From: JALZKA01 sp963753385
GTDB lineage: Bacteria; Actinomycetota; Thermoleophilia; Solirubrobacterales; 70-9
Assembly (NCBI GenBank): GCA_963753385.1
Contig: CAVWCC010000008.1
Coordinates: forward strand, 558,001-622,000
Length of the DNA stretch: 64,000 bases
Direction of reading: 5' to 3'
Shown: positions 7,747 through 15,252 of the stretch, one piece after another
How the letters are laid out: the number at the start of each line of letters is the position of its first letter
Position numbering within the stretch: position 1 is the stretch's first letter
Translations under genes and position numbers: made by a program
The notes under the pieces: model-generated
Databases searched by the model: none
Told to the model about the DNA's origin: nothing
Seen by the model: the letters and a program-made list of their open reading frames with translations, nothing else

Positions 7747-8675
7747 TCAAATCTCCGTAGCCGACCAGTCCCAGTCCGACTCCGTCAGAGCCTCCTGGTC
7801 GAGATACCGGCGGAACTCCGCCAACTCGGCCGGTTCGATCGAGTAGATGTGCTCGGGCCCGGGAAGGTGTGGGAGCGCACCTCGTCCGCGTAGGCGGCGA
7901 CCCCGCGCACCATCTCGCCGCGCACCTCCGCGTAGCGCTTCACGAACTTCGGGGCGTGGCCGCCGAAGATCCCCAGGAGGTCGTGGAAGACGAGCACCTG
8001 CCCGTCGGTCCCGGCACCCGCCCCGATGCCGATCACCGGGATCTCCATCTTCGGCATCAGCGCGTCGGTCATCGCCGCGGGCACCGCCTCGAAGACGATG
8101 GCGAAGCAGCCGGCTGCCTGGAGCGCCAGCGCCTCCTCGGCGATCTGGGCGGCGCGACCGGCGGTCTTGCCCTGGGCCTTGTAGCCGCCGAGCGCCGTCG
8201 CCGTCTGCGGGGTCAGCCCGACGTGGCCCATCACCGGGATGCCGGCGCGGATGATCGCCCGCGCGCGGTCGACCGAGGCGCCGCCGCGCTCGAGCTTCAC
8301 GGCATCGCAGCCCGCCTCCTTGACGAAGCGCTGAGCGTTGGCGACGGCCTGCTCGTTCGACTGCTCGTACGAGCCGAACGGCATGTCGCCGATCAGGAGC
8401 GGGGTACGGAGGCCACGGCGGACGGCTGCGGCCAGCATCAGCATCTCCTCCATCCCCACGGGGACGGTCGAGTCGTAGCCGAGCACCGTCATCGCCGCGG
8501 AGTCCCCGACGAGCACGAGGTCGACGCCCGCCTCCTCGGCCACCTGGGCCGAGGGGTGGTCGTAGGCGGTCACCATCACGATCGGCTCGCCGGCGGCCTT
8601 CATCTCGGCCAGCTGTGGCAGAGAGACCGGCTTGCGGTCGGGGCGCTCGGGCTTCTCCTGCGGCTGCGTACTCAT
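7747..8675 (-). CDS. panB: 3-methyl-2-oxobutanoate hydroxymethyltransferase, with a -1 frameshift near the C-terminus
   Basis: PanB makes ketopantoate from alpha-ketoisovalerate and methylene-tetrahydrofolate. Visible motifs include MVTAYDHPSAQ, LVLVGDSAAMTVLGYD, KLERGG, GHVGLTPQ and GIGAGAGTDGQVLVFHDLLG. The first frame stays in family up to FPGP at about 7858, then turns into nonsense and stops at 7785. The natural continuation (EHIYSIEPAELAEFRRYL, ending at 7747) lies in another frame. One missing base in the GGGCCCGGG run at about 7852-7862 explains this. The start overlaps the panD stop in ATGA. Confidence 0.93.
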
Positions 8676-9079
8676 GCGGACACCTCCGATGCCAGTGTTG
8701 AGCCGAGGAGGACCTCTGGGTGCGAGTCCACCTCCAGGACCTCGTTGCGCTCGTCCACGTGGACGACAACCGGCGAGTAGCTCTCAAGGTCGCGTTCGTC
8801 GTAGGCGGCGAACGAGGCGACGATGATCTTGTGGCCCTCGCGCGTGAGGCGCGCCGCGGCGCCGTTCACCTGCACCGTCCGCGACCCCGGCTCGCCCTCG
8901 ATCACGTAGGTGACGAACCGCGCGCCGTTGTCGATGTCCCACACGTGCACCTGCTCGTTGGGGAGCAGGTCGGCGGCCCGCATCAGCTCGGGGTCGATCG
9001 AGATCGAGCCGACGTAGTCTGAGTCGCAAGCGGTCACGCTCGCCCGGTGGATCTTGGACTTGAGCATCTGCCTTTGCAT
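8672..9079 (-). CDS. panD: Aspartate 1-decarboxylase proenzyme
   Basis: This 135-residue protein makes beta-alanine from L-aspartate for pantothenate synthesis. With the ATG at 9079 the self-cleavage site falls exactly at Gly24-Ser25 (YVGSI), where Ser25 becomes the pyruvoyl group; this supports the start. Other family features are MLKSKIHRASVT at the N-terminus (Lys7 and His11), DIDNGARFVTY and NGAAARLT. The C-terminal tail is a little longer than in E. coli. It lies between panC and panB and is translationally coupled to panB. Confidence 0.97.
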   Translation of the reverse strand: MQRQMLKSKIHRASVTACDSDYVGSISIDPELMRAADLLPNEQVHVWDIDNGARFVTYVIEGEPGSRTVQVNGAAARLTREGHKIIVASFAAYDERDLESYSPVVVHVDERNEVLEVDSHPEVLLGSTLASEVSA

Positions 9080-9099
9080 GTTCCGTTCCTCTCGGTGTT

Positions 9100-9975
9100 T
9101 CAGCCGGCGGGGCCGGACGTGCCGACCACCACGTTGTCGATCAGTCGGGCCGGGCCGACCCGCGCGGCGACGGCCACGAGCACGGGCCGTCCGTTGAAGC
9201 TCTCCGCGGGCGTGAGGTCGTCCGCGTAGCGGGCCTCCAGGTATTCGGGCTCGATCCCGGCTGCCGCCAGGACCCGGCGCCCGGCCTCGAGCGCCGGCTC
9301 GGTCGCTCCGCCGTGGGCTGCCGCCTCGCGGGCGGCGCCGAGCGCCCGGCTCAGCGCGGCCGCCCGCACGCGCTCCTCGGGGCTCAGGTAGGCGTTGCGC
9401 GAGCTCAGCGCGAGGCCGTCCGGCTCGCGCACGGTCGGCACGATGACGATCTCGACCGGGAAGTCGAGGTCGCGAACCATGCGGCGGATCACCACCGCCT
9501 GCTGGGCGTCCTTCTGGCCGAAGAACGCGACGTCCGGGCGCACGAGGTTGAAAAGCTTCGCGACCACCGTCGTCACGCCGCGGAAGTGGCTTGCGCCGCG
9601 GAGCGCCGGGTCGCCGTCGAGCACGTCGGTTAGGCCCTCTACCGCGACGAAGGTCGAGAAGCCCGCGGGGTAGATCTCGTCCACCCCGGGCGCGAAGACG
9701 ATGTCGACGCCGGCATCGGCGGCGAGGCGCAGGTCCCGCTCCTCGTCGCGCGGGTACTCGTCGAGGTCCTCGCCCTCGCCGAACTGCGTGGGGTTCACGA
9801 ACAGGCTCATGACGACGATCTCGCAGCTCTCTCGCGCCGCGCGCAGCAGGCTGAGGTGGCCCTCGTGGAGATAGCCCATCGTGGGCACGAGGCCGACGCG
9901 CCGTCCGGCCCGGTGCGCATCCGCCAGCGCCGCCGCCAGCTCGGACTTCGTTCGAGCGACCACCGGTGCAGTCAT
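9100..9975 (-). CDS. panC: Pantoate--beta-alanine ligase
   Basis: This 291-residue protein joins pantoate and beta-alanine, using ATP via pantoyl-adenylate, to give pantothenate. The HIGH-type nucleotide-binding motif is visible as MGYLHEGHLSLLR (residues about 33-45), together with FVNPTQFGEGEDLDEYPR, FFGQKDAQQ and the KMSKS-like region LALSSRNAYLS. It starts inside the stop of the upstream DUF2520 gene (ATGA overlap), and panD follows 20 bases downstream. The protein is full length with no missing catalytic segment. Confidence 0.97.
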   Translation of the reverse strand: MTAPVVARTKSELAAALADAHRAGRRVGLVPTMGYLHEGHLSLLRAARESCEIVVMSLFVNPTQFGEGEDLDEYPRDEERDLRLAADAGVDIVFAPGVDEIYPAGFSTFVAVEGLTDVLDGDPALRGASHFRGVTTVVAKLFNLVRPDVAFFGQKDAQQAVVIRRMVRDLDFPVEIVIVPTVREPDGLALSSRNAYLSPEERVRAAALSRALGAAREAAAHGGATEPALEAGRRVLAAAGIEPEYLEARYADDLTPAESFNGRPVLVAVAARVGPARLIDNVVVGTSGPAG

Positions 9976-10787
9976 CGCGGGCCCTTCCGCTCGGCCAGAG
10001 CGCGGGTCCGCTCCGCGAGCGCCTCGTAGAGAGGGGCGAGCTCGGGAGCGCGCTCGGCGAGCGCGCTCAGGTGGAGCCCGACGGATTCCCGGTCGCCGCG
10101 CGCGATCGGGCCCGTCAGCGCCTCGGCGCCCGCATCGGCCCAGTTCGCAGCGCTGCGAAGCACCAGCGGCGCAAGGACCTCACGGGGGTTCTCGACCCCG
10201 GCGGCGGCGAGCAGCTCGGCCGCGGACTCCTCGAGGGCGACCAGGAAGTTGGACGCCATCGCGGCCGCCGCATGGTATGCCGCGCGTCCGGCCTCCGGCA
10301 CCTCGAACGGCTTCATCTCGAGGGCAGCGGCAAGCCCCTTCGCCGCCGCGAGGCCACGCGGATCCGAGCCGGCGATCGCGCAGGGAGCGCCGCTCAGCGC
10401 CGTGTCGGGCGCCGGGATCGTCTGCAGTGGGTGGAGCGAGAAGGTCGGGCAGCCGCGTGCGGTGGCGGTCGCCACCGCGTCGAGGGGGGTCACGCCGCTG
10501 ACGTGGCCGACCGCCGTGCGAGCGTCCAGCGCGGGCGCGATCCGCTCGCACGCGGCGGCGATGGCCGCGTCCGGAACGCAGAGCAGGATGGCGGCTTTCT
10601 CCGGCTCGGCCAGGGCGGGCGTCTCGTCGCGCCCGAGCACGGTCACCTCGAGCCCCGCGGCACGCGCCGCCTTGGCGATCGACCCGCCCGCGCGACCCGG
10701 CCCGATCACCACGAGGTGTGCGGGCGCGGCCGGCGCGTCGAGCGTGGCTTCAGAAGTGGCGGGGAGACCCCGTTCCAGTTCCCTCAT
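9972..10787 (-). CDS. Rossmann-fold/DUF2520 protein at the head of the pantothenate operon
   Basis: This encodes 271 residues. The N-terminal half has a dinucleotide-binding motif (VVIGPGRAGGSIAKAAR, residues about 27-43) and the C-terminal half is the helical DUF2520 domain (from about residue 145). The two-domain build resembles ketopantoate reductase and 6-phosphogluconate dehydrogenase folds. It overlaps panC by four bases and appears to lead the panC-panD-panB operon, in which no classical panE is visible. A role in ketopantoate reduction is an inference from fold and position, not from conserved catalytic residues I can identify. Confidence 0.85.
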   Translation of the reverse strand: MRELERGLPATSEATLDAPAAPAHLVVIGPGRAGGSIAKAARAAGLEVTVLGRDETPALAEPEKAAILLCVPDAAIAAACERIAPALDARTAVGHVSGVTPLDAVATATARGCPTFSLHPLQTIPAPDTALSGAPCAIAGSDPRGLAAAKGLAAALEMKPFEVPEAGRAAYHAAAAMASNFLVALEESAAELLAAAGVENPREVLAPLVLRSAANWADAGAEALTGPIARGDRESVGLHLSALAERAPELAPLYEALAERTRALAERKGPR

Positions 10788-10849
10788 CGGAGATACCAGA
10801 CGGCGTTGGAGTGGCTTTCAGTGCTGGTGGGCTTGGTGCCCTGTCCACG

Positions 10850-10862
10850 CCCTCGACGAGGG
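10850..10862. promoter_or_regulatory. 13-bp palindrome in the divergent pan/fmdB intergenic region
   Basis: CCCTCG-A-CGAGGG is a perfect dyad in the 167-base region that should hold promoters for the pan operon (minus) and the FmdB gene (plus). It could be a regulator site; G/C-only palindromes also occur by chance in such DNA. Confidence 0.3.
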
Positions 10863-10938
10863 TCGCGGCAAGACGAATTATGCCGGATCGTCGGGCCGGT
10901 AACGCCGGGCGGCCCAGTTAGGAGGCCGTGCCTGAGGT

Positions 10939-10944
10939 TACGAT
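10939..10944 (+). promoter_or_regulatory. Candidate -10 element (TACGAT) for the FmdB/udg operon
   Basis: TANNNT hexamer ending ten bases before the ATG at 10955. Confidence 0.35.
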
Positions 10945-10954
10945 CGGCTTGACC

Positions 10955-11242
10955 ATGCCGATCTACGAGTTCACGTGCGAGGCCTGTGGCGCGCGGCTCG
11001 AGGGCCTTGTCCCCGCCGGCACCGACTCGATCCCCTGCACGGAGTGCGGAGCGGAGCGGACGGTGAGGGTGCTTTCGGCGCCCGGGGCTCCCATGCACCT
11101 CGTCAAGGGCCGCGGCGAGGCCCAAAGGCAGGAACAGCGGAACGCGCGACTCCAGGCCGGCGCGCGGTCGAAGCTCAAGGACGCACGGCGGAAGGCGCGC
11201 GAGGCAAAGAACCCGGGAGGCGGTACGGGAGGGGCGGCGTGA
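10955..11242 (+). CDS. FmdB-type zinc ribbon protein
   Basis: This encodes 95 residues with the start at the ATG giving the canonical N-terminus MPIYEFTC. Two CxxC pairs (CEAC and CTEC) about 20 residues apart form the zinc ribbon. The C-terminal half is a basic Arg/Lys/Gln-rich helix ending in Gly-rich sequence. FmdB-family proteins are putative regulators or nucleic-acid-associated zinc proteins with no firmly proven role. The stop overlaps the GTG start of the uracil-DNA glycosylase (GTGA), so the two are co-translated. Confidence 0.85.
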   Translation: MPIYEFTCEACGARLEGLVPAGTDSIPCTECGAERTVRVLSAPGAPMHLVKGRGEAQRQEQRNARLQAGARSKLKDARRKAREAKNPGGGTGGAA

Positions 11243-11904
11243 ACGAGGCCGGCGTCGATCCGACGGCCAGGCGGGAGCGGCTGGTCGAGCTCTACCGAGA
11301 GGTCTCCGACTGCGCCCGCTGCCCGCTCGCCGAGACGCGGACGAAGGCGGTGTTCGGCGCAGGGAACTCCGACGCGGACCTGATGTTCGTGGGCGAGGCA
11401 CCGGGTGCCGAGGAGGACCGGCAGGGGCTGCCGTTCGTGGGGCGGGCGGGACAGCTGCTGGAGGAGCTACTGCGCGAGATCGGCCTCACGCGCGAGGACG
11501 TCTTCATAGCGAACGTCTTGAAGAGCCGCCCTCCCGGCAACCGCGATCCGCTGCCGCTCGAGATCGAGGCCTGCAAGCCGTATCTGTGGCGGCAGATCGA
11601 GCTGATCGAGCCGCGCGTGATCGCGACGCTCGGGAACTTCGCCACCAAGCTCCTCAGCGGGAACCCGGCGGGGATCACCCGGGTACGAGGTGCCCCGCAG
11701 GTGCACGAGCTTGGCGGCCGCACCGTGTTCCTGTTCCCGCTGCTGCACCCAGCGGCAGCGCTGCGGACGCCGGCGATGAAGGACACGCTGCGCGAGGACT
11801 TCGCGAAGCTCCCCGCGCTCCTCGCCGAGGTTCTGCCCGAGCCCGAGCCGGCGGTCGACCTCTCCGAGCCGGACCCCGCCGACCAGCTCGACCTCTTCCG
11901 TTGA
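11239..11904 (+). CDS. udg: Family 4 (UDGa-type) uracil-DNA glycosylase with one Fe-S cysteine replaced by serine
   Basis: This 221-residue protein removes uracil from DNA. The family 4 motif GEAPGAEEDRQGLPFVGRAG and the second active-site segment HPAAAL are present. Family 4 enzymes normally bind a [4Fe-4S] cluster through four cysteines. Here Cys25 and Cys28 (CARC) and Cys112 (EAC) are conserved, but the third position, normally KCRPPxNR, reads KSRPPGNR with Ser96. The spacing from Ser96 to Cys112 is the expected 16 residues, so the substitution is aligned. The GTG start overlaps the FmdB stop. The C-terminal acidic tail ends DQLDLF, resembling a clamp-binding peptide. Confidence 0.92.
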   Translation: MNEAGVDPTARRERLVELYREVSDCARCPLAETRTKAVFGAGNSDADLMFVGEAPGAEEDRQGLPFVGRAGQLLEELLREIGLTREDVFIANVLKSRPPGNRDPLPLEIEACKPYLWRQIELIEPRVIATLGNFATKLLSGNPAGITRVRGAPQVHELGGRTVFLFPLLHPAAALRTPAMKDTLREDFAKLPALLAEVLPEPEPAVDLSEPDPADQLDLFR

Positions 11905-12314
11905 GCGCCCGCGAGAGCCTCGGCCCCGACGACACCGAGGCCGCCGGGGCGGAGCTCGCGGCGCGGTTGGCCCCTGGGGACGTTGTGCTGGTCGCGGGCG
12001 AGCTTGGGGCGGGCAAGACCACGTTCGTGCGCGGTGCCTGCCGGGCGCTCGGAGTGACCGAGCCCGTGCTGTCGCCCACGTTCACGATCGGGCGCCGGTA
12101 CCTGGGCCGGGTGGCGGTTTCGCACCTGGACCTCTACAGGCTCGAGAATCTCTCAGACGAGGTGCCCGGTCTCCTCGAGGACTACCTGACCGCCGAGGCG
12201 ATCGCGTTCGTGGAGTGGCCAGGCGCCGGCGAGGCGGAGCTCGATCGCGTGGCCGCGCGGGTCAAGATCGAGCACGCGGGCGGCGATCGGCGCCTGATCA
12301 GGGTCGAGGGCTAG
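11901..12314 (+). CDS. tsaE: tRNA threonylcarbamoyladenosine biosynthesis ATPase TsaE
   Basis: This 137-residue ATPase works with TsaB and TsaD to put t6A on ANN-decoding tRNAs. The P-loop GELGAGKTTFVRG (residues about 34-46), the switch-like SPTFTIGRRY and the HLDLYRL segment are family hallmarks, and VEWPG near the end matches the usual WPE/G motif. The TTG start at 11901 overlaps the previous stop (TTGA) and gives normal length. Its partners tsaB and tsaD lie about 0.8 and 1.9 kb downstream. The stop overlaps that of the convergent lipoprotein gene. Confidence 0.95.
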   Translation: MSARESLGPDDTEAAGAELAARLAPGDVVLVAGELGAGKTTFVRGACRALGVTEPVLSPTFTIGRRYLGRVAVSHLDLYRLENLSDEVPGLLEDYLTAEAIAFVEWPGAGEAELDRVAARVKIEHAGGDRRLIRVEG

Positions 12315-12592
12315 TAACCGGCGTCCTCGGCCGCCTGCTCGACCTGCTCCTGCAGCTCGTCGGCCTCCTTCTCGAGGTCCTCCTGTAGCTGCTCCGCCTC
12401 TTCCTGAAGCTGCTCGGGGTCGACGCCGCTCTCGTCGAGGGCCTGCTCGGCCTGCTCCTGCGCCTCGTTGACGAGGTCCTGAGCTTCCTCCTCGTCGTCT
12501 CCGCAGCCCGCCCAGCCGACGCCGGCGGCGGCGAAGGCGAGGGAGGCTGCGATCGCGGCGGCACGCCGCCCCCCGTTCCCGCGTTGATTCAT
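12311..12592 (-). CDS. Small acidic coiled-coil lipoprotein
   Basis: This encodes 93 residues from the ATG at 12592, with GGGAGGC as ribosome-binding site. The type II signal peptide has Arg9/Arg10, a hydrophobic Ala-rich core and a lipobox ending WAGC at Cys30. The mature part is GDDEEE followed by Glu/Gln-rich heptads (residues 37-90), predicted to be one long coiled coil. It recalls short lipoproteins that span or tether in the cell envelope. It sits inside the tsaE-tsaB interval, divergent from the acidic lipoprotein at 12656. Function unknown. Confidence 0.8.
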   Translation of the reverse strand: MNQRGNGGRRAAAIAASLAFAAAGVGWAGCGDDEEEAQDLVNEAQEQAEQALDESGVDPEQLQEEAEQLQEDLEKEADELQEQVEQAAEDAGY

Positions 12593-12642
12593 CCTGAGCC
12601 TCCCTCGAGCTAGTGGTTCGAGCCGAAGGCATCCTACGCCTG

Positions 12643-12648
12643 TAGGGT
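12643..12648 (+). promoter_or_regulatory. Candidate -10 element (TAGGGT) for the lipoprotein at 12656
   Basis: TANNNT hexamer ending seven bases before the ATG at 12656, with no Shine-Dalgarno sequence between. Confidence 0.45.
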
Positions 12649-12655
12649 CGTCGGA

Positions 12656-13063
12656 ATGGTCGAGCGACTCTGGCCAGTGCTGATTGCGCTGCTCGCCTGC
12701 GGCTTCATCGCCGCGGGATGCGGCGATGACGACGACGACGCGGCAAGTGAGACGCCTGCCACCACCGAGGAGGCTGTGGACGACGCCGTCCAGGAGGCGG
12801 AGGACGCCGCAGCGAGCGGTGACGTCGATTCGGCGGTGCAGGCCGCGGTCGACGCATGCAAGTCGAGCATCTCCGCGACCCCCGGCCTCTCCGGGGACAC
12901 GGTCTCGGACCTCGAAGGCCTCTGCGAGGAGGCGGCCAGCGGCGACATCGAGGACGCCCAGGCGGCGAGCGTCGAGGTCTGCAAGGCGATCGTCGAGGAC
13001 ACCATCCCGGAGGGCGCGGGTCGGGATAGCGCGATCTCGGCCTGCGAGAGCGCGCTTCAGTAG
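12656..13063 (+). CDS. Small acidic lipoprotein with conserved cysteines
   Basis: This encodes 135 residues. A type II signal peptide (ALLACGFIAAGC, lipid Cys at about residue 22) is followed by GDDDDD, then an Ala/Glu/Asp-rich helical domain. Four further cysteines (DACKS, GLCEE, EVCKA, SACES) are spaced regularly and could form two disulfides in a four-helix arrangement. There is no family I recognise. It reads in the same direction as tsaB, which follows 12 bases later, so the two are probably co-transcribed. The cell-envelope role is unknown. Confidence 0.75.
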   Translation: MVERLWPVLIALLACGFIAAGCGDDDDDAASETPATTEEAVDDAVQEAEDAAASGDVDSAVQAAVDACKSSISATPGLSGDTVSDLEGLCEEAASGDIEDAQAASVEVCKAIVEDTIPEGAGRDSAISACESALQ

Positions 13064-13075
13064 AACCCGCACGCC

Positions 13076-13780
13076 GTGCGCGACGCGATCCTCGGCTTCG
13101 ACACCTCAACCAGCGAGCTGAGCGTTGCGATCACGTCCGGCCCGGCCGTGCTCGCCGAGCACGAGGCCGGGCCGGACGAGCGCGGACGGCCGCGCCACGC
13201 GACGGCACTGCTTGCGGCCGTCGAGGCGGCGCTGGCCGAGGCCGGGGGCTGGGAGCGGATCGGGCGCCTCGCCGTGGGCGTCGGTCCTGGAACCTTCACC
13301 GGCCTTCGGATTGGCGTTGCCACCGCGCGCGCACTGGCGCAGGCACGCGGGCTTGGTCTGGTCGGCGTGTCGTCGCTGGCGGCGCTGGCCGCGGGGGTCG
13401 ATGATGCCGAGCCGGGCCGGAAGCGGCTCGCGGTCCTGGACGCAAAGCGCGGAGAGGCGTTCGCTGCGCTCTATGACTCGGCGGGCGCCGAGGTCTGGCC
13501 GGCATGGGTGGGCCCGCCCGAGAAGCTGGCCGACCGGGTCCGGGGGCTTGAAGAGCGGCCGCTGGCGGTGGGTGACGGCTCGGTACGATTTCGTGACGAG
13601 CTCGAGTCCGCCGGGGCGACGATCCCCGAGGACGGCGATCCGGCGCACTGCGTCCGGGCACGGCACATTTGCCGGCTGGCGGCGGAGGTGCCGGATGCGC
13701 GGGACATCGAGCCGAACTACCTGAGACGACCCGACGCGGAGCTTTGGCGTGAGCGAGATCACGGACCCAGGAACGGCTGA
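13076..13780 (+). CDS. tsaB: tRNA threonylcarbamoyladenosine biosynthesis protein TsaB
   Basis: This 234-residue ASKHA-fold protein is the dimerisation partner of TsaD in the t6A complex. Family markers are LGFDTSTSELSVAI at the N-terminus and VGVGPGTFTGLRIGVATARA around residues 65-85. TsaB lacks the metal-binding histidines of TsaD, as expected. The GTG start gives the standard N-terminus. The 3' end overlaps rimI by 32 bases, a tight coupling often seen for tsaB-rimI pairs. Confidence 0.95.
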   Translation: MRDAILGFDTSTSELSVAITSGPAVLAEHEAGPDERGRPRHATALLAAVEAALAEAGGWERIGRLAVGVGPGTFTGLRIGVATARALAQARGLGLVGVSSLAALAAGVDDAEPGRKRLAVLDAKRGEAFAALYDSAGAEVWPAWVGPPEKLADRVRGLEERPLAVGDGSVRFRDELESAGATIPEDGDPAHCVRARHICRLAAEVPDARDIEPNYLRRPDAELWRERDHGPRNG

Positions 13781-14228
13781 GGCGCCCGCGGCAGCCTCGA
13801 TTCGCAAGCTGGCTTACGGCGACCTGCCGAACGTGCTCGCGATCGAGCGCCGGTCGTTCGGGACGCCGTGGTCCCTGGCGATGTTCGTCCTCGAGCTCTC
13901 GAAGCCGTCCGGCATCTGCCTGGCCGCCGAGGAGGGCGACGGCCTGGCGGGCTACATGGTCTGTTCGCGTTATGCGGACGTCTGGCACCTGATGAACGTC
14001 GCGGTCGACCCCGGGAGGCGTCGCCTCGGGATCGCTTCGAGCCTGATCCGGCGCCTGTTCGACGAGGTCGGGCCCGGAGCGCGGCTGACGCTCGAAGTGC
14101 GAACGTCGAACCAGGGCGCTATCGCCATGTACGAGCGCTTCGGTTTTGTCGCGGCCGGCCACCGCCGCCGCTACTACCAGGACAACGGCGAGGACGCACT
14201 GATCATGTGGCTCGACCCAGTGCCCTGA
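13749..14228 (+). CDS. rimI: Ribosomal protein S18-alanine N-acetyltransferase (GNAT family)
   Basis: This encodes 159 residues from a GTG inside the tsaB end. GNAT features are visible: the acetyl-CoA loop VDPGRRRLGIASSLIRRL, MNVAVDP on the preceding strand, NQGAIAMYERFGFVAAG near the end, and the RimI-type C-terminal YYQDNGEDALIM. It should acetylate the N-terminal alanine of S18 or other proteins. RimI and the t6A genes are commonly adjacent in bacteria. Specificity towards S18 is inferred from family and context. Confidence 0.92.
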   Translation: MSEITDPGTAEAPAAASIRKLAYGDLPNVLAIERRSFGTPWSLAMFVLELSKPSGICLAAEEGDGLAGYMVCSRYADVWHLMNVAVDPGRRRLGIASSLIRRLFDEVGPGARLTLEVRTSNQGAIAMYERFGFVAAGHRRRYYQDNGEDALIMWLDPVP

Positions 14229-14232
14229 GCTC

Positions 14233-15216
14233 TTGATCCTGGCGGTCGAGACCTCGTGCGATGACACCTGTGCGGCGGTGGTCGAGGGCTCGACGATCCG
14301 CTCGAACGTGATCTCGTCGCAGGCGGCGGTCCACGCGCGCTACGGCGGCATCGTGCCGGAGGTCGCCTCGCGCCACCACCTCGAGCTGATCAACCCGGTG
14401 GTCGACGCGGCGCTCGCGGAGTCCGGCGCGGCGCTGACGGACGTCGACGCGATCGCGGTCACCCGCGGTCCGGGGCTGATCGGCGCGCTCCTCGTGGGCA
14501 TCAGCTCGGCCAAGGCACTTGCCGCCGCGCACGGCCTCCCGATGATCGGGGTGGATCACCTTCACGGGCACGTGGCGGCCAACTTCCTCGAGCCGGAGCC
14601 GCTCGAGCCGCCGTTCCTCTGCCTGATCGCGAGCGGGGGCCACACGCTGCTCGCGGCCGTGCGCGAGCGCACCGGGTTCGAGGTCCTGGGCCAGACGCTC
14701 GACGATGCCGCCGGCGAGGCGCTCGACAAGGGCGCGCGCCTGCTCGGGCTGGGGTTCCCCGGCGGCCCGGCGATCCAGCGAGCCGCGGTCGATGGCGATG
14801 CCGGCGCGTTCTCGTTCCCCGTCGCGATGGCGCGCGACCCCGGGCTCGACTTCAGCTTCAGCGGCCTTAAGACCGCCCTGCTCTATGCCGTCCGCGAGCT
14901 CGAGGACCGTGAGCTCGAAGCCCGTCGCGCCGACCTCGCGGCAAGCTTCCAGGCCGCCGTGGTGGGGCAGCTCGTCGCGAAGCTCGCCCGTGCGCTCGAC
15001 GCCAATGGATGGCCTGCCGTCGCCCTGGGCGGCGGCGTCGCCGCCAACACGCTGCTTCGCGAGCGCGTCGGGGCGCTCTCCAGCGAGCGGTCGCTTCGCC
15101 TGAAGCTGGTGGAGCCGGAGCTCTGCACGGACAACGCCGCGATGATCGCGGCGGCGGCCGGTCAGCTGGAGGCCACCGCACACCCGGGTTACCTCGAGTG
15201 GGACGCCTGGCTGTGA
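14233..15216 (+). CDS. tsaD: tRNA N6-adenosine threonylcarbamoyltransferase TsaD
   Basis: This 327-residue catalytic subunit transfers threonylcarbamoyl to A37 of tRNA. ASKHA motifs include VETSCDDTCAAVV at the start, the metal-binding DHLHGHVAANF, GPGLIGALLVG, ASGGHTLL and GGGVAANTLLRE. The TTG start four bases after rimI gives the family N-terminus (ILAVETSCDD) directly. TsaC/YwlC, the threonylcarbamoyl-AMP synthase, is not in this window. The TGA stop is the first triplet of the small intergenic repeat at 15213. Confidence 0.97.
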   Translation: MILAVETSCDDTCAAVVEGSTIRSNVISSQAAVHARYGGIVPEVASRHHLELINPVVDAALAESGAALTDVDAIAVTRGPGLIGALLVGISSAKALAAAHGLPMIGVDHLHGHVAANFLEPEPLEPPFLCLIASGGHTLLAAVRERTGFEVLGQTLDDAAGEALDKGARLLGLGFPGGPAIQRAAVDGDAGAFSFPVAMARDPGLDFSFSGLKTALLYAVRELEDRELEARRADLAASFQAAVVGQLVAKLARALDANGWPAVALGGGVAANTLLRERVGALSSERSLRLKLVEPELCTDNAAMIAAAAGQLEATAHPGYLEWDAWL

Positions 15217-15250
15217 GGCGGAGGCGAGATCCGCCGTTGTTGAGGCGGCT
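15213..15250 (+). repeat. Intergenic stem-loop repeat, copy 2
   Basis: This shares TGAGGCGGAG and CCGCCGT-N-GTTGAGGCGGCT with 853-904. Here GGCGGA and TCCGCC pair directly with a seven-base loop. As at 853, the first bases serve as the stop codon of the gene before it (tsaD). Confidence 0.5.
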
Positions 15251-15252
15251 TA

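Noticed and set aside
7640..7780. A tRNA or small RNA downstream of panB
   Set aside because: Only a five-pair hairpin is present and no cloverleaf can be drawn.
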